NCBI RefSeq assembly: GCF_001668575.1
Contig: NZ_LZMD01000079.1
Coordinates: 1-64,000 of the forward strand
Origin: Mycobacterium sp. 1164985.4
GTDB taxonomy: Bacteria; Actinomycetota; Actinomycetes; Mycobacteriales; Mycobacteriaceae
DNA length: 64,000 bases
Direction: 5' to 3'
Of the stretch, positions 8,017 to 16,229 are shown one piece after another. Made by a program: the position numbers and the translations under genes. Each line of letters begins with the position of its first letter. The stretch's first letter is position 1. The notes below the pieces were generated by a model, which saw only the letters and a list, made by a program, of their open reading frames with translations, did no database searches and had not been told where the DNA came from.

Positions 8017-8961
8017 ATGCGACGGCGGCCGTCGATGCTGGTCAGGATGATCGCACTGATCGCCGTTGCGGTCTTGACCGCCGCCGGGTGCGAGGCGAAG
8101 GTGCACGGCACGCCACCTCACCCCGCGGGTCCGCAGCTGACCGTCGTCGCGCCGCAGGGCAACATGGCCCCACTGCCCGAGACTCCGCCCGACGAACCCG
8201 CCGCCTCCTTCGGCGGCCTGGACGCTCGCGCTGCGAAAGCCACCACGCAGGCCGCAGAGGCCGGCGCCGACCTCTCGATCGCCGTTCTCGACCGCAACAC
8301 CGGATACCTGGTGTCCAACGGCAACAACGAGGCGATGCCGATCGCGTCGGTGGTCAAGCTGTTCATCGCCGACGACCTTTTGTTGCAGGAGTCGCAGAAC
8401 AAGACCGAACTCACGCCCGAGGACCGCAAGGCGTTCGAGGCGATGTTGCGCTCCTCCGACGACAGCGCCGCCGAAGTCTTCTGGAACCGCAGCGGTGGCA
8501 GCGAGATCGTCTCGCGCGTCACCGCGAGATACGGTCTGGATGCGACCAGGACGCCGTACAACGGCCGCTGGTTCAACACCTTGAGCACGACACAAGACCT
8601 GGTCCGGTACTACTCGGAGATGCTCTCGGGCGGCGGCGGACTACCGCTGGACAAGGCCGACATCATCCTGTCGAACCTGGCGGCGTCGACACCCACGGCC
8701 CCCGACGGCACGGTGCCCGGCGGCGTGTACCCGCAGCGGTTCGGCATTCCGGAAGGGCTCTACGACGAGCGGGTGGCGGTCAAGCAGGGGTGGTTCTGCT
8801 GTTGGAACGGCGGCAACTGGGTGCACTGGTCCACCGGAGCGATCGGCGCGGACCGTCGCTTCGTCATGGCGATCGCGTCGATGCAACCCGCCGACGACGC
8901 CACCGCCCGCAACACGATCACCCAGGCGGTCAAGACCATGTTCCCCGGGGGCCGGATCTAG
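8017..8961 (+). CDS. lppW: LppW-like lipoprotein with a serine beta-lactamase/DD-peptidase fold
   Basis: 314 aa from the ATG at 8017 behind GAGGAGG. A signal peptide ends in the lipobox TAAGC, so the mature protein is expected to be lipid-anchored outside the cell. A Pro-rich linker precedes a class-A beta-lactamase-like domain with an SxxK motif (IASVVK) and an SDD/SDN-like motif (SSDDSA). A clear KTG is missing; VKQGW may take its place, so hydrolytic activity is doubtful. It is the positional equivalent of M. tuberculosis Rv2905. Transcribed away from rplS and convergent with trmD. Confidence 0.82.
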   Translation: MRRRPSMLVRMIALIAVAVLTAAGCEAKVHGTPPHPAGPQLTVVAPQGNMAPLPETPPDEPAASFGGLDARAAKATTQAAEAGADLSIAVLDRNTGYLVSNGNNEAMPIASVVKLFIADDLLLQESQNKTELTPEDRKAFEAMLRSSDDSAAEVFWNRSGGSEIVSRVTARYGLDATRTPYNGRWFNTLSTTQDLVRYYSEMLSGGGGLPLDKADIILSNLAASTPTAPDGTVPGGVYPQRFGIPEGLYDERVAVKQGWFCCWNGGNWVHWSTGAIGADRRFVMAIASMQPADDATARNTITQAVKTMFPGGRI

Positions 8962-8990
8962 CGGCGTAGAGGTCGTCACCTGACGCGCGG

Positions 8991-9668
8991 TCAGTCGAGC
9001 AGGTCGGGGCGACGCTCGCGGGTGCGCTCGAGCCCCTGCTCGCGACGCCAGGCGGCGATCCTGGCGTGGTCGCCGGACAACAGGATCTCGGGCACGTCGA
9101 GGCCCCGCCAGCTGGGCGGCCGGGTGTAGCTGGGGCTCTCGAGAATGCCCGCGGAATGCGAATCCTGTTGGTGCGACGCGGGATTCCCGAGCACACCGGG
9201 CAACAACCGCACGACGGCCTCGATCATCACCAGTGTGGCCGACTCGCCGCCGGGCAGCACGTAGTCACCGATCGACACCTCCTCGACGCGCATTCGGCGC
9301 GAAGCGTCCTCGACGACTCGCTGGTCGATTCCCTCGTAGCGTCCGCAAGCGAACACCAGGTGTTTCTCGTCGGCCCACGCCGCGGCGTCGGCCTGGCGGA
9401 ACAGCCGCCCCGCGGGGGTCGGCACCACGAGAAGCGTTTCGTCCGAACAGATCTCGTCGAGCGCCTCACCCCACACCGGCGCCTTCATCACCATGCCCGG
9501 TCCCCCACCGTAGGGAGCGTCGTCGACCGAGCGGTGCACATCGTGCGTCCAGCGCCGCAGATCGTGAACGGCCAGCTCGACGATGCCGGACTCGATGGCC
9601 TTGCCGGGCAACGACTGTCGCAACGGCTCGAGGTATGCCGGGAAGATCGTCAGGACGTCTATGCGCAT
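8991..9668 (-). CDS. trmD: tRNA (guanine-37-N1)-methyltransferase
   Basis: 225 aa. TrmD uses AdoMet to methylate G37 in tRNAs reading CNN codons and prevents frameshifting. Seen are the N-terminus MRIDVLTIFP, DDAPYGGGPGMVMK, the knotted AdoMet site FACGRYEGIDQRV and SIGDYVLPGGE. It starts 3 nt after the rimM stop, in the rpsP-khpA-rimM-trmD operon. Confidence 0.95.
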   Translation of the reverse strand: MRIDVLTIFPAYLEPLRQSLPGKAIESGIVELAVHDLRRWTHDVHRSVDDAPYGGGPGMVMKAPVWGEALDEICSDETLLVVPTPAGRLFRQADAAAWADEKHLVFACGRYEGIDQRVVEDASRRMRVEEVSIGDYVLPGGESATLVMIEAVVRLLPGVLGNPASHQQDSHSAGILESPSYTRPPSWRGLDVPEILLSGDHARIAAWRREQGLERTRERRPDLLD

Positions 9669-9671
9669 GGC

Positions 9672-10187
9672 TCAGATCTCCAGCAGACCTTCCGGCGGGT
9701 CGATCTCGACCAGCTGATCGGCCAAGGACACCGACGTCACGATCGCGCTGACGAACGGCACCAGCACCTCGCGGTCGTCGCCGCGGACCGCGAGCAACTC
9801 CCCGGCCGCCGTGTGCAACACCTCGGTGACGGTGCCGACATCGACGCCGTCGGTGGTGCGTACCCGCAGCCCCTCGAGTTGATGGTCGTAGTACTCGTCG
9901 GGGTCTTCGATCGGCGGAAGCTGCTGCGAGTCGACGAGGAACACGATGCCGCGCAACGCGTCGGCGGCGTTGCGGTCTTCGATGCCGTCCAACCGGATCA
10001 GCAACCGGCCGCCGTGTTCGCGCACCGACGTGATCGTGTACCCGCGCTCGGCGCCACCCTTGGCGGGGCGACCGCGCAACGACACCCCCGGCGCGAACCG
10101 CGCGTCGGGATCGTCGGTGCGCACGTCCACCACCACTTCACCGGTGATGCCGTGCGCTTTGACGACGCGCCCGACAACGAGGTCCAT
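9672..10187 (-). CDS. rimM: 16S rRNA processing protein RimM
   Basis: 171 aa starting MDLVVGRVVKAHGITGEV, the usual RimM start. The N-terminal beta-barrel domain (to about residue 90) is followed by a PRC-barrel domain containing PIEDPDEYYDHQLEGLRV. It binds ribosomal protein S19 and assists 30S head maturation. Third gene of the rpsP operon, 8 nt after khpA. Confidence 0.95.
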   Translation of the reverse strand: MDLVVGRVVKAHGITGEVVVDVRTDDPDARFAPGVSLRGRPAKGGAERGYTITSVREHGGRLLIRLDGIEDRNAADALRGIVFLVDSQQLPPIEDPDEYYDHQLEGLRVRTTDGVDVGTVTEVLHTAAGELLAVRGDDREVLVPFVSAIVTSVSLADQLVEIDPPEGLLEI

Positions 10188-10195
10188 GCGCGGAG

Positions 10196-10438
10196 CTACT
10201 GGTCGGTGTCCACCACGTCCACGCGGATACCGCGGCCACCGATGCCGGCGACCAGCGTGCGCAGCGCGGTCGCGGTGCGGCCACCCCGCCCGATCACCTT
10301 GCCCAGGTCATCGGGATGGACGTGAACCTCGACGGTGCGGCCACGACGGCTGGTCACCATGTCGACGCGGACATCGTCCGGGTTGTCGACGATCCCGCGC
10401 ACCAGGTGTTCGACCGCGTCGACGACGACAGAACTCAC
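10196..10438 (-). CDS. khpA: KH-domain RNA-binding protein KhpA
   Basis: 80 aa from a GTG at 10438, 8 nt after rpsP. A single KH domain carries the RNA-binding GxxG loop in KVIGRGGRTATALR. It is the family encoded between rpsP and rimM in Gram-positive bacteria and acts as a small RNA chaperone, often with KhpB. The length is standard. Confidence 0.92.
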   Translation of the reverse strand: MSSVVVDAVEHLVRGIVDNPDDVRVDMVTSRRGRTVEVHVHPDDLGKVIGRGGRTATALRTLVAGIGGRGIRVDVVDTDQ

Positions 10439-10446
10439 GGCCGGGC

Positions 10447-10950
10447 TCAGCTTTCAGTGGCGCCGGAGACCGTGGCGTCCTCGCCCTCAGCGGGGGGCTC
10501 GGACTGGTCCTTGGTGGGCGCCGGATCGGCCTGCGCCTCGGTCTCGGCGGCCTTTTTGGCGGGCGCCTTCTTCTTCTTGGGCTGCGTGGCCTCGGTGCTC
10601 GGACCGCCCTCGGCCTCCGCGAGCGCGGCGTTGAACAGCTCCAGCTTGCTGGGCTTGGGCTCCTTGACCTTCAGCGTGCCCTCGGCACCCGGCAGGCCCT
10701 TGAACTTCTGCCAGTCGCCGGTGATCTTCAGCAGCGCGAGCACGGGCTCGGTCGGCTGGGCGCCAACGCCGAGCCAGTACTGGGCCCGCTCCGAGTCGAT
10801 CTCGATGAGGCTCGGGTCTTCCTTCGGGTGGTACCGGCCGATGACCTCGATGGCCCGGCCCTGGCGGCGGGTGCGCGCGTCGGCGACGGCGATGCGGTAC
10901 TGGGGGTTGCGGATCTTGCCGAGCCGCGTGAGCTTGATCTTTACAGCCAT
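10447..10950 (-). CDS. rpsP: 30S ribosomal protein S16
   Basis: 167 aa from the ATG at 10950 (MAVKIKLTRLGKIRNPQYRI). The first roughly 90 residues are the S16 fold. The remainder is a long acidic and Lys/Ala-rich extension (PKKKKAPAKKAAETEAQ, then PPAEGEDATVSG), usual in actinobacteria and much longer than in E. coli. GGAGAAG lies about 11 nt upstream. First gene of the rpsP-khpA-rimM-trmD operon. Confidence 0.95.
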   Translation of the reverse strand: MAVKIKLTRLGKIRNPQYRIAVADARTRRQGRAIEVIGRYHPKEDPSLIEIDSERAQYWLGVGAQPTEPVLALLKITGDWQKFKGLPGAEGTLKVKEPKPSKLELFNAALAEAEGGPSTEATQPKKKKAPAKKAAETEAQADPAPTKDQSEPPAEGEDATVSGATES

Positions 10951-11060
10951 GGTTGTGCGTCTTCTCCTGTGATTGCCACGCTGGCAATTCAGCGATCGAG
11001 GCGGAGTGCCCCGGCCCGGTTTTGCCCTTGCGCGTGTGACCGCCGCAGGGTCGTAATCCC

Positions 11061-11087
11061 GCGGTAGACAGCCGCCCATTGTGCCAG
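11061..11087 (-). promoter_or_regulatory. Promoter-like motif shared by rplS and rpsP (rpsP copy)
   Basis: On the minus strand CTGGCACAAT, 7 nt, TGTCT. It is the partner of the rplS motif at 7831-7859, and GATTTC lies 21 nt before CACAAT. It would give an rpsP leader of about 120 nt. Confidence 0.4.
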
Positions 11088-11179
11088 AACAGCCCCGACC
11101 GGGAGAAATCCGCTCGGTCAGCCGCGGCCCTTGAGGGTTGATTCCACGCTCCCGGGGGCCGATCAACCCGTCAGCGCGA

Positions 11180-11623
11180 TCAGAGGAGCTTGTCGAAGCA
11201 TTTCTCCTCGACCCGCTTGCTCATCCGCCAGCCCTCGGCCGTGCGCACGAACTCGTCGACGTACCAGATCCCGACGAAGTAGATCTGGCGCTCGTCTTGG
11301 GTGACGCCGCCCATCACCATCGGGTTGAAGCAGATCGCGCGGGACGACCCGGTGTCGCCCGTGATGCGGATGTCGACGTTGCCCAGCATGTGGTAGTACG
11401 CCGGGAAGTTCGGCAGCACGTCCTTGAGCCACGCCTTCACCTCCGGAAAATGGCCGTCGATGCCGCCGGTGACGCGGTAGTCGATGTAGGCGTCCGGCGT
11501 GAAAACCCGGTCGAGGTCGTCGAATCGCTTCCCATCGATGGCGGTCGAGTAGTCGATCAGCAATTGCTGGATCTCGAAGCGGGCCGAAATCTCTTCCAGG
11601 CTCAACATGCGTCGATTGAACAC
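11180..11623 (-). CDS. SnoaL-like/NTF2-fold protein (Rv2910c-like)
   Basis: 147 aa from GTG 11623, or 142 aa from the ATG at 11608 (MLSLEEISARFEIQQLL), which looks like the more usual family start. The fold is a SnoaL-like cone: an N-terminal helix, LDRVFTPDAYIDYRVTGG, then strands ending YVDEFVRTAEGWRMSKR. Such proteins may be isomerases, dehydratases or binding proteins; no active site can be assigned with confidence. Divergent from the first carboxypeptidase gene across 17 bp. Confidence 0.75.
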   Translation of the reverse strand: MFNRRMLSLEEISARFEIQQLLIDYSTAIDGKRFDDLDRVFTPDAYIDYRVTGGIDGHFPEVKAWLKDVLPNFPAYYHMLGNVDIRITGDTGSSRAICFNPMVMGGVTQDERQIYFVGIWYVDEFVRTAEGWRMSKRVEEKCFDKLL

Positions 11624-11626
11624 GAC

Positions 11627-11632
11627 TAGGCT
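11627..11632 (+). promoter_or_regulatory. -10 element TAGGCT, leaderless start of first carboxypeptidase
   Basis: TAGGCT ends 8 nt before the ATG at 11641 and no Shine-Dalgarno precedes the ATG, as expected for a leaderless mRNA. Confidence 0.5.
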
Positions 11633-11640
11633 GCCTGCCC

Positions 11641-12519
11641 ATGCGCAAGCTGATGATCTGCGTCATGACCGTGCTGTGCGTGACGCTCTGGGGGACCTCG
11701 AACGCCGCCGCCGCTCCCGTCGGCGTCAGCCAACCGTCGGGTTCGGTTCCGGTTCCCGACGGTCCGGCCCACGCCTGGGTGCTCGCCGATATGGATACCG
11801 GCGCAGTACTGGCGGCGCGTGACGAATACGCGCAGTACGCGCCGGCCAGCACGATCAAGGTGCTGCTGGCGTTGACGGTGCTCGATGAGCTGCCGCTGGA
11901 CGCCACCGTGGTCGCCAACGAGGCCGACACCGAGGTCGAGTGCAACTGCGCGGGCGTCACGCCCGGCATGGTGTACACAACCCGCCAGTTGCTCGAGGGG
12001 CTGCTGCTGGTGTCGGGCAACGACGCGGCCAACACCCTGGCGACCATGCTCGGCGGTTACGACGTCGGCGTGGCGAAGATGAACGCCAAGGCCGCACAGC
12101 TCGGCGCTAACGGTACCCACGCGGCATCGCCTTCGGGTCTCGACGGGCCCGGCATCGACATGTGGTCGTCGCCGCGCGATCTCGCGGTCATCTTCCGCGC
12201 CGCGATGGCCAACCCGGTGTTCGCGTCGATCACCGCACAGCCGACGGCGGTCTTCCCCACCGAGGCCGGCGACAAGGTGCTGGTCAACCAGGACGAACTG
12301 CTCAAGCGGTATCCGGGCATGCTCGGCGGCAAGACCGGATTCACCGACCGCGCCCAGAAGACCTTCGTCGGCGCGGCGCAGCGCGACGGCCGCCGGTTGG
12401 TCGTCGCGTTGATGTACGGCATGGACAAGCCCGGCCAGCCCACCTATTGGGACCAGGCCATGGGCCTGTTCGACTGGGGCTTTGCGCTGGGCCCGGGAGT
12501 CGGAATCGGCGCGCTGTGA
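11641..12519 (+). CDS. dacB2: D-alanyl-D-alanine carboxypeptidase, first of a tandem pair (DacB2-like)
   Basis: 292 aa. A signal peptide (residues 1-25, ending SNAAAA) is followed by a peptidase S11 domain with all three motifs: Ser70-TIK-Lys73, SGN at 125-127 and KTG at 231-233. It trims the terminal D-Ala of peptidoglycan stem peptides outside the membrane. There is no C-terminal anchor. It is the positional match of M. tuberculosis Rv2911 and is followed at 73 bp by a paralogue of the same size. Confidence 0.9.
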   Translation: MRKLMICVMTVLCVTLWGTSNAAAAPVGVSQPSGSVPVPDGPAHAWVLADMDTGAVLAARDEYAQYAPASTIKVLLALTVLDELPLDATVVANEADTEVECNCAGVTPGMVYTTRQLLEGLLLVSGNDAANTLATMLGGYDVGVAKMNAKAAQLGANGTHAASPSGLDGPGIDMWSSPRDLAVIFRAAMANPVFASITAQPTAVFPTEAGDKVLVNQDELLKRYPGMLGGKTGFTDRAQKTFVGAAQRDGRRLVVALMYGMDKPGQPTYWDQAMGLFDWGFALGPGVGIGAL

Positions 12520-12578
12520 TCACCCGCTGAGTTGCTGAATCGCAACGCATCCGAGACCGGGACTCCGAACGGCGTCGA

Positions 12579-12584
12579 TACGCT
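12579..12584 (+). promoter_or_regulatory. -10 element TACGCT, leaderless start of second carboxypeptidase
   Basis: TACGCT ends 8 nt before the ATG at 12593, mirroring the arrangement at the first copy. The two paralogues therefore probably have separate promoters. Confidence 0.45.
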
Positions 12585-12592
12585 CGGCGTCC

Positions 12593-13438
12593 ATGCGAAG
12601 CATGTTGGCCGCGTTGGCCATCGCGCTGTCTTGCGCAATGGCGGCGACCATCGGCGTCGCCCCGCCCGCCCCGGCCCAGCCGCGGGGTGAACCGTCCGGC
12701 GCTGTCGCACTGCCGGACGGACCGGCACAGGCGTGGGTGCTCGCCGACCTCGACTCGGGGCGAATCCTCGCTTCGCGCAATCCGTTTGAACCCCATGCCC
12801 CGGCCAGCACCATCAAGGCGCTGCTGGCGATGGTGGTCCTCGACCAACTGCCGCTCAACGCGGTGATTGCCGCGAGGCCCGAAGCCGCCGACGTCGAATG
12901 CTCCTGTGCCGGAGTGAAAGCCGGACGCGCCTACGCGGTGCGACAACTGCTCGACGGCCTGATGTTGGTGTCGGGCAACGACGCCGCCAACGTTCTGGCG
13001 GACGGTCTCGGCGGATACCGGGTCGCGGTGGCCAAGATGAATGCCAAGGCGCAGGCGCTGGGGGCACGCAGCACGCGTGCATCGTCGCCCTCGGGGCTCG
13101 ACGGTCCGGGCATGGAGTCGTTCACCACCGCGAGCGATCTCGCGGTGATCTATCGCCAAGCGCTGCGCTATCCCGTGTTCGCCGCGATCGTGCGTCAGCC
13201 GTCGTCGTTGTTCCCGACCGACAACGGGCCGAAGACGATCACCAACCAGAACAAGTTGCTCGAGCGCTATCCGGGCACGCTCGTCGGCAAGACCGGCTAC
13301 ACCAACCTGGCCCGCGACACCTTCGCCGCCGCGGCGCAGCGCGGCAATCGGCGACTTGTGGTCGCGCAGTTGTACGGCAACGGCGATCTCTACGGGCAGG
13401 CGATCCAACTGTTCGACTGGGGTTTCAGCCAGCCTTAG
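12593..13438 (+). CDS. D-alanyl-D-alanine carboxypeptidase, second of a tandem pair
   Basis: 281 aa. A signal peptide (residues 1-29, ending PPAPAQ) precedes an S11 domain with Ser72-TIK-Lys75, SGN at 127-129 and KTG at 233-235, so all catalytic motifs are intact. It is colinear with the upstream gene throughout, including the paired Cys motif CSCAG (CNCAG in the neighbour) and SPSGLDGPG. It appears to be an old tandem duplicate. It ends just before a 60-nt hairpin element and converges with the amidohydrolase gene. Confidence 0.88.
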   Translation: MRSMLAALAIALSCAMAATIGVAPPAPAQPRGEPSGAVALPDGPAQAWVLADLDSGRILASRNPFEPHAPASTIKALLAMVVLDQLPLNAVIAARPEAADVECSCAGVKAGRAYAVRQLLDGLMLVSGNDAANVLADGLGGYRVAVAKMNAKAQALGARSTRASSPSGLDGPGMESFTTASDLAVIYRQALRYPVFAAIVRQPSSLFPTDNGPKTITNQNKLLERYPGTLVGKTGYTNLARDTFAAAAQRGNRRLVVAQLYGNGDLYGQAIQLFDWGFSQP

Positions 13439-13445
13439 ACATTGC

Positions 13446-13505
13446 GCGAGCGACCGTGTTTGCACACGACACGCCGCCATTTCGCGGCATCTTGCGGTCG
13501 CTCGC
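13446..13505. repeat. 60-nt hairpin element, copy A (bidirectional terminator-like)
   Basis: Perfect 11-bp arms (GCGAGCGACCG and CGGTCGCTCGC) bound a 60-nt unit in the 69-bp gap between two convergent genes. Its first 32 nt match copies B (26543) and C (26673, inverted) with four mismatches each. The position suggests transcription termination from both sides. Confidence 0.7.
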
Positions 13506-13507
13506 CC

Positions 13508-14590
13508 TCAGGGGAAGGTGCGTCCGCGCAGAATCACCAGGTCCGGCTGGTTGACGACGCCCGGGCCGTTACGCGGATCGTCGGAATAGCAGACAAGATC
13601 GGCAGATGCATCGTGCTCCATAGCCGGGCGGCCAAGCCACTCGCGGGCAGTCCAGCAGGCGGCGCCCAATGCCTCGGTCGGGGCCATCCCGATGTGTGTG
13701 AGCGCCTCGATCTCGTCCGCGATCCGGCCGTGCGCCACCATGCTGCCCGCGTCCGTGCCCGCGTAGATCGGGATGCCGGCCTCGCGAGCGGCGGCGATGC
13801 GCGGATAGCACTTCTCGTGCAGGTCCCGCATGTGCTTGGCATACGCCGGGTATTTCGACGCGCCGTCGGCGATGCCCGGGAAGTTGGCGATGTTGATCAG
13901 CGTCGGCACCAGCGCCGTACCGTGCTCGACCATCAGATCGATGGTGTCGTCGGTGAGGCCGGTTCCGTGTTCGATGCAGTCGATACCCGCCTTGATCAGC
14001 CCCGGCAGCGCGTCCTCGCTGAAGACGTGCGCCGTCACGCGGGCACCGTTGGCGTGGGCGGCGTCGATCGCGACCTTGAGCACGTCCTCAGACCACAGCG
14101 GCGCCAGGTCGCCGACCTCGCGGTCGATCCAGTCGCCGACGAGCTTGACCCACCCGTCGCCGAAGCGCGCCTGCTCGGCCACCGCCTCGGGCAGCGCGGA
14201 TTCGTCGTCCAGCTCAATCGCGAAGCCGCGCTGATAGCGCTTGGGTTTGGCCAGGTGGCGGCCCGCGCGGATGATCTCCGGCAGATCGTCGCGGTCGGCG
14301 AGGCTGCGGGTGTCGATCGGAGAGCCGGCGTCGCGCAGCAGCAGCGCGCCGACGTCGCGTTCGACCTCGGCCTGGGTGATGCAGTCGTCGAGGTTGTCGA
14401 GCGGGCCGTGGTCGCCGAGACCGACGTGGCAGTGAGCGTCGACGAGCCCAGGCAGGATCCACCCGCCGTCAAACACCGTCTCCGCGCCACTGACCGGTTC
14501 CGCGCTCAGCACGCCGCGGTCGATCCACCACTCCACCGGCTGCTCGTCGGGCAGTCCGACGCCGCGGACATGAAGAACGGGGAGCTTCAC
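13508..14590 (-). CDS. Amidohydrolase family protein (Rv2915c-like)
   Basis: 360 aa from a GTG 1 nt beyond the ffh stop. It is a metal-dependent TIM-barrel hydrolase: VDAHCHVGLGDH carries the HxH metal motif, ARVTAHVFSEDA and DCIEHGTGLTD give further metal His residues, and PIYAGTDAGSMV the final Asp. Such enzymes cleave amide or ring C-N bonds (imidazolonepropionase/prolidase-like branch); the substrate is unknown. Probably translated from the ffh transcript. Confidence 0.83.
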   Translation of the reverse strand: MKLPVLHVRGVGLPDEQPVEWWIDRGVLSAEPVSGAETVFDGGWILPGLVDAHCHVGLGDHGPLDNLDDCITQAEVERDVGALLLRDAGSPIDTRSLADRDDLPEIIRAGRHLAKPKRYQRGFAIELDDESALPEAVAEQARFGDGWVKLVGDWIDREVGDLAPLWSEDVLKVAIDAAHANGARVTAHVFSEDALPGLIKAGIDCIEHGTGLTDDTIDLMVEHGTALVPTLINIANFPGIADGASKYPAYAKHMRDLHEKCYPRIAAAREAGIPIYAGTDAGSMVAHGRIADEIEALTHIGMAPTEALGAACWTAREWLGRPAMEHDASADLVCYSDDPRNGPGVVNQPDLVILRGRTFP

Positions 14591-14591
14591 G

Positions 14592-16160
14592 CTAGTTCTG
14601 ACCCGGGAACTTCAACTTCGAGAGGTCGATGTCGGCCAGGCCGGGCGGCAGCTCGTCGAGGCCCTTGGGCATATCGGACAGATCCGGAAAACTCCCGGGC
14701 ATACCGGGCATCCCGGCGCCGAGCGGATTGCGCACCTTCGGTTGCGTCGGCCCCCGGCCTCCCTTCTTGCCCTTGCCGCCCTTCTTCTTGTTCTTGGAAG
14801 CCTTGCGAGAGTTCTTGCGGCCGAATGGCATACCCATCTGCCCGGCCATCTGCGACATCATCTTGCGGGCCTCGAAGAATCGCTCGACGAGCTGGTTGAC
14901 CTCGCCGACGGTAACGCCCGATCCGTTGGCGATGCGCAGCCGACGAGACCCGTTGATGATCTTGGGATCGGCGCGCTCCTCGGGCGTCATACCGCGGATG
15001 ATCGCCTGCAGGCGGTCGAGCTGTTTGTCGTCGACGGCGGCCAGCGCATCCTTCATCTGCCCCGCGCCGGGCAGCATGCCCAGCAGGTTGCCGATCGGAC
15101 CCATCTTGCGAATCGCCAACATCTGCTCGAGGAAGTCCTCCAGCGTCAGCTCGCCGCTGCCGATCTTGGCGGCGGCCTCTTCGGCCTTCTGGGCGTCGAA
15201 GACCTGCTCGGCCTGCTCGATCAGCGACAGCACGTCGCCCATGCCCAGGATTCGGCTGGCCATCCGGTCCGGATGGAAGACGTCGAAGTCCTCGAGCTTC
15301 TCGCCGCTGGACGCGAAGAGGATCGGCACACCGGTGATCTCGCGAACCGACAGCGCGGCACCGCCGCGGGCGTCACCGTCGAGCTTGGTCAACACCACGC
15401 CGGTGAACCCGACACCCTCGCGGAACGCCTCGGCGGTGGTGACGGCGTCCTGGCCGATCATCGCGTCCAGCACGAAGATCACTTCGTCCGGATCGACGGC
15501 CTCCCTGATCGCGGCGGCCTGGCTCATCAGCTCCTCGTCGATGCCGAGGCGGCCAGCGGTGTCGACGATCACCGCGTCGAAGTGCTTGGCCTTGGCCTCG
15601 GCCAGGCCCGCGGCCGCGACGGCGACCGGATCGCCGGGTGCCGCATCGGCCGCACCGTCGGCCGACACGCCCGGGTGGGGCGCGAAGACCGCGACGTCAG
15701 CGCGCTGGCCGACGATCTGCAGCTGGTTGACCGCGCCCGGCCGCTGCAGGTCGCACGCCACCAGAAGCGGCGTGTGCCCTTGCACGCGAAGCCATCTCGC
15801 GAGCTTGCCGGCCAACGTGGTCTTGCCGGAACCTTGCAGACCGGCCAGCATGATGACCGTCGGCGGCGTCTTGGCGAACGCCAGCGGGCGGGTCTCCCCA
15901 CCGAGGATGCCGATGAGTTCCTCGTTGACGATCTTGACGACCTGCTGGGCCGGGTTGAGCGCGCCGGACACCTCGGCGCCGCGGGCGCGTTCCTTGATGC
16001 GGTTGACGAACGCGCGCACGACGGGCAGAGACACGTCGGCTTCGAGCAGTGCCAGCCGGATCTCGCGGGTGGTCGCGTCGATATCGGCGTCGGTCAGCCG
16101 CCCCTTGCCGCGCAGCCCCTGCAGGGCGCCGGTCAACCGGTCGGACAGGGATTCAAACAC
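14592..16160 (-). CDS. ffh: Signal recognition particle protein Ffh
   Basis: 522 aa from GTG 16160 (VFESLSDRLTGALQGLRGKG). An N domain is followed by the GTPase G domain (P-loop GLQGSGKTTLAGKLA, VDTAGRLGID, TKLDGDARGG) and a Met-rich M domain that binds 4.5S RNA and signal peptides (RKMMSQMAGQMGMPFGRK), ending in a basic Lys/Gly tail. It delivers nascent membrane proteins to FtsY, encoded about 4.6 kb away. The longer ORF to 16208 is not supported because a leaderless -10 precedes this GTG. Confidence 0.95.
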   Translation of the reverse strand: MFESLSDRLTGALQGLRGKGRLTDADIDATTREIRLALLEADVSLPVVRAFVNRIKERARGAEVSGALNPAQQVVKIVNEELIGILGGETRPLAFAKTPPTVIMLAGLQGSGKTTLAGKLARWLRVQGHTPLLVACDLQRPGAVNQLQIVGQRADVAVFAPHPGVSADGAADAAPGDPVAVAAAGLAEAKAKHFDAVIVDTAGRLGIDEELMSQAAAIREAVDPDEVIFVLDAMIGQDAVTTAEAFREGVGFTGVVLTKLDGDARGGAALSVREITGVPILFASSGEKLEDFDVFHPDRMASRILGMGDVLSLIEQAEQVFDAQKAEEAAAKIGSGELTLEDFLEQMLAIRKMGPIGNLLGMLPGAGQMKDALAAVDDKQLDRLQAIIRGMTPEERADPKIINGSRRLRIANGSGVTVGEVNQLVERFFEARKMMSQMAGQMGMPFGRKNSRKASKNKKKGGKGKKGGRGPTQPKVRNPLGAGMPGMPGSFPDLSDMPKGLDELPPGLADIDLSKLKFPGQN

Positions 16161-16167
16161 GACGTCC

Positions 16168-16173
16168 AGCCTA
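16168..16173 (-). promoter_or_regulatory. -10 element TAGGCT, leaderless ffh start
   Basis: TAGGCT on the minus strand ends 7 nt before the ffh GTG, and there is no Shine-Dalgarno. The flanks CCATTAGGCT also occur at the lppW hexamer. Confidence 0.5.
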
Positions 16174-16229
16174 ATGGGAGCCGGGAGTGACCCGCCCGAG
16201 CAGGGCATGCACGCCGGGAACGCCCGTGA

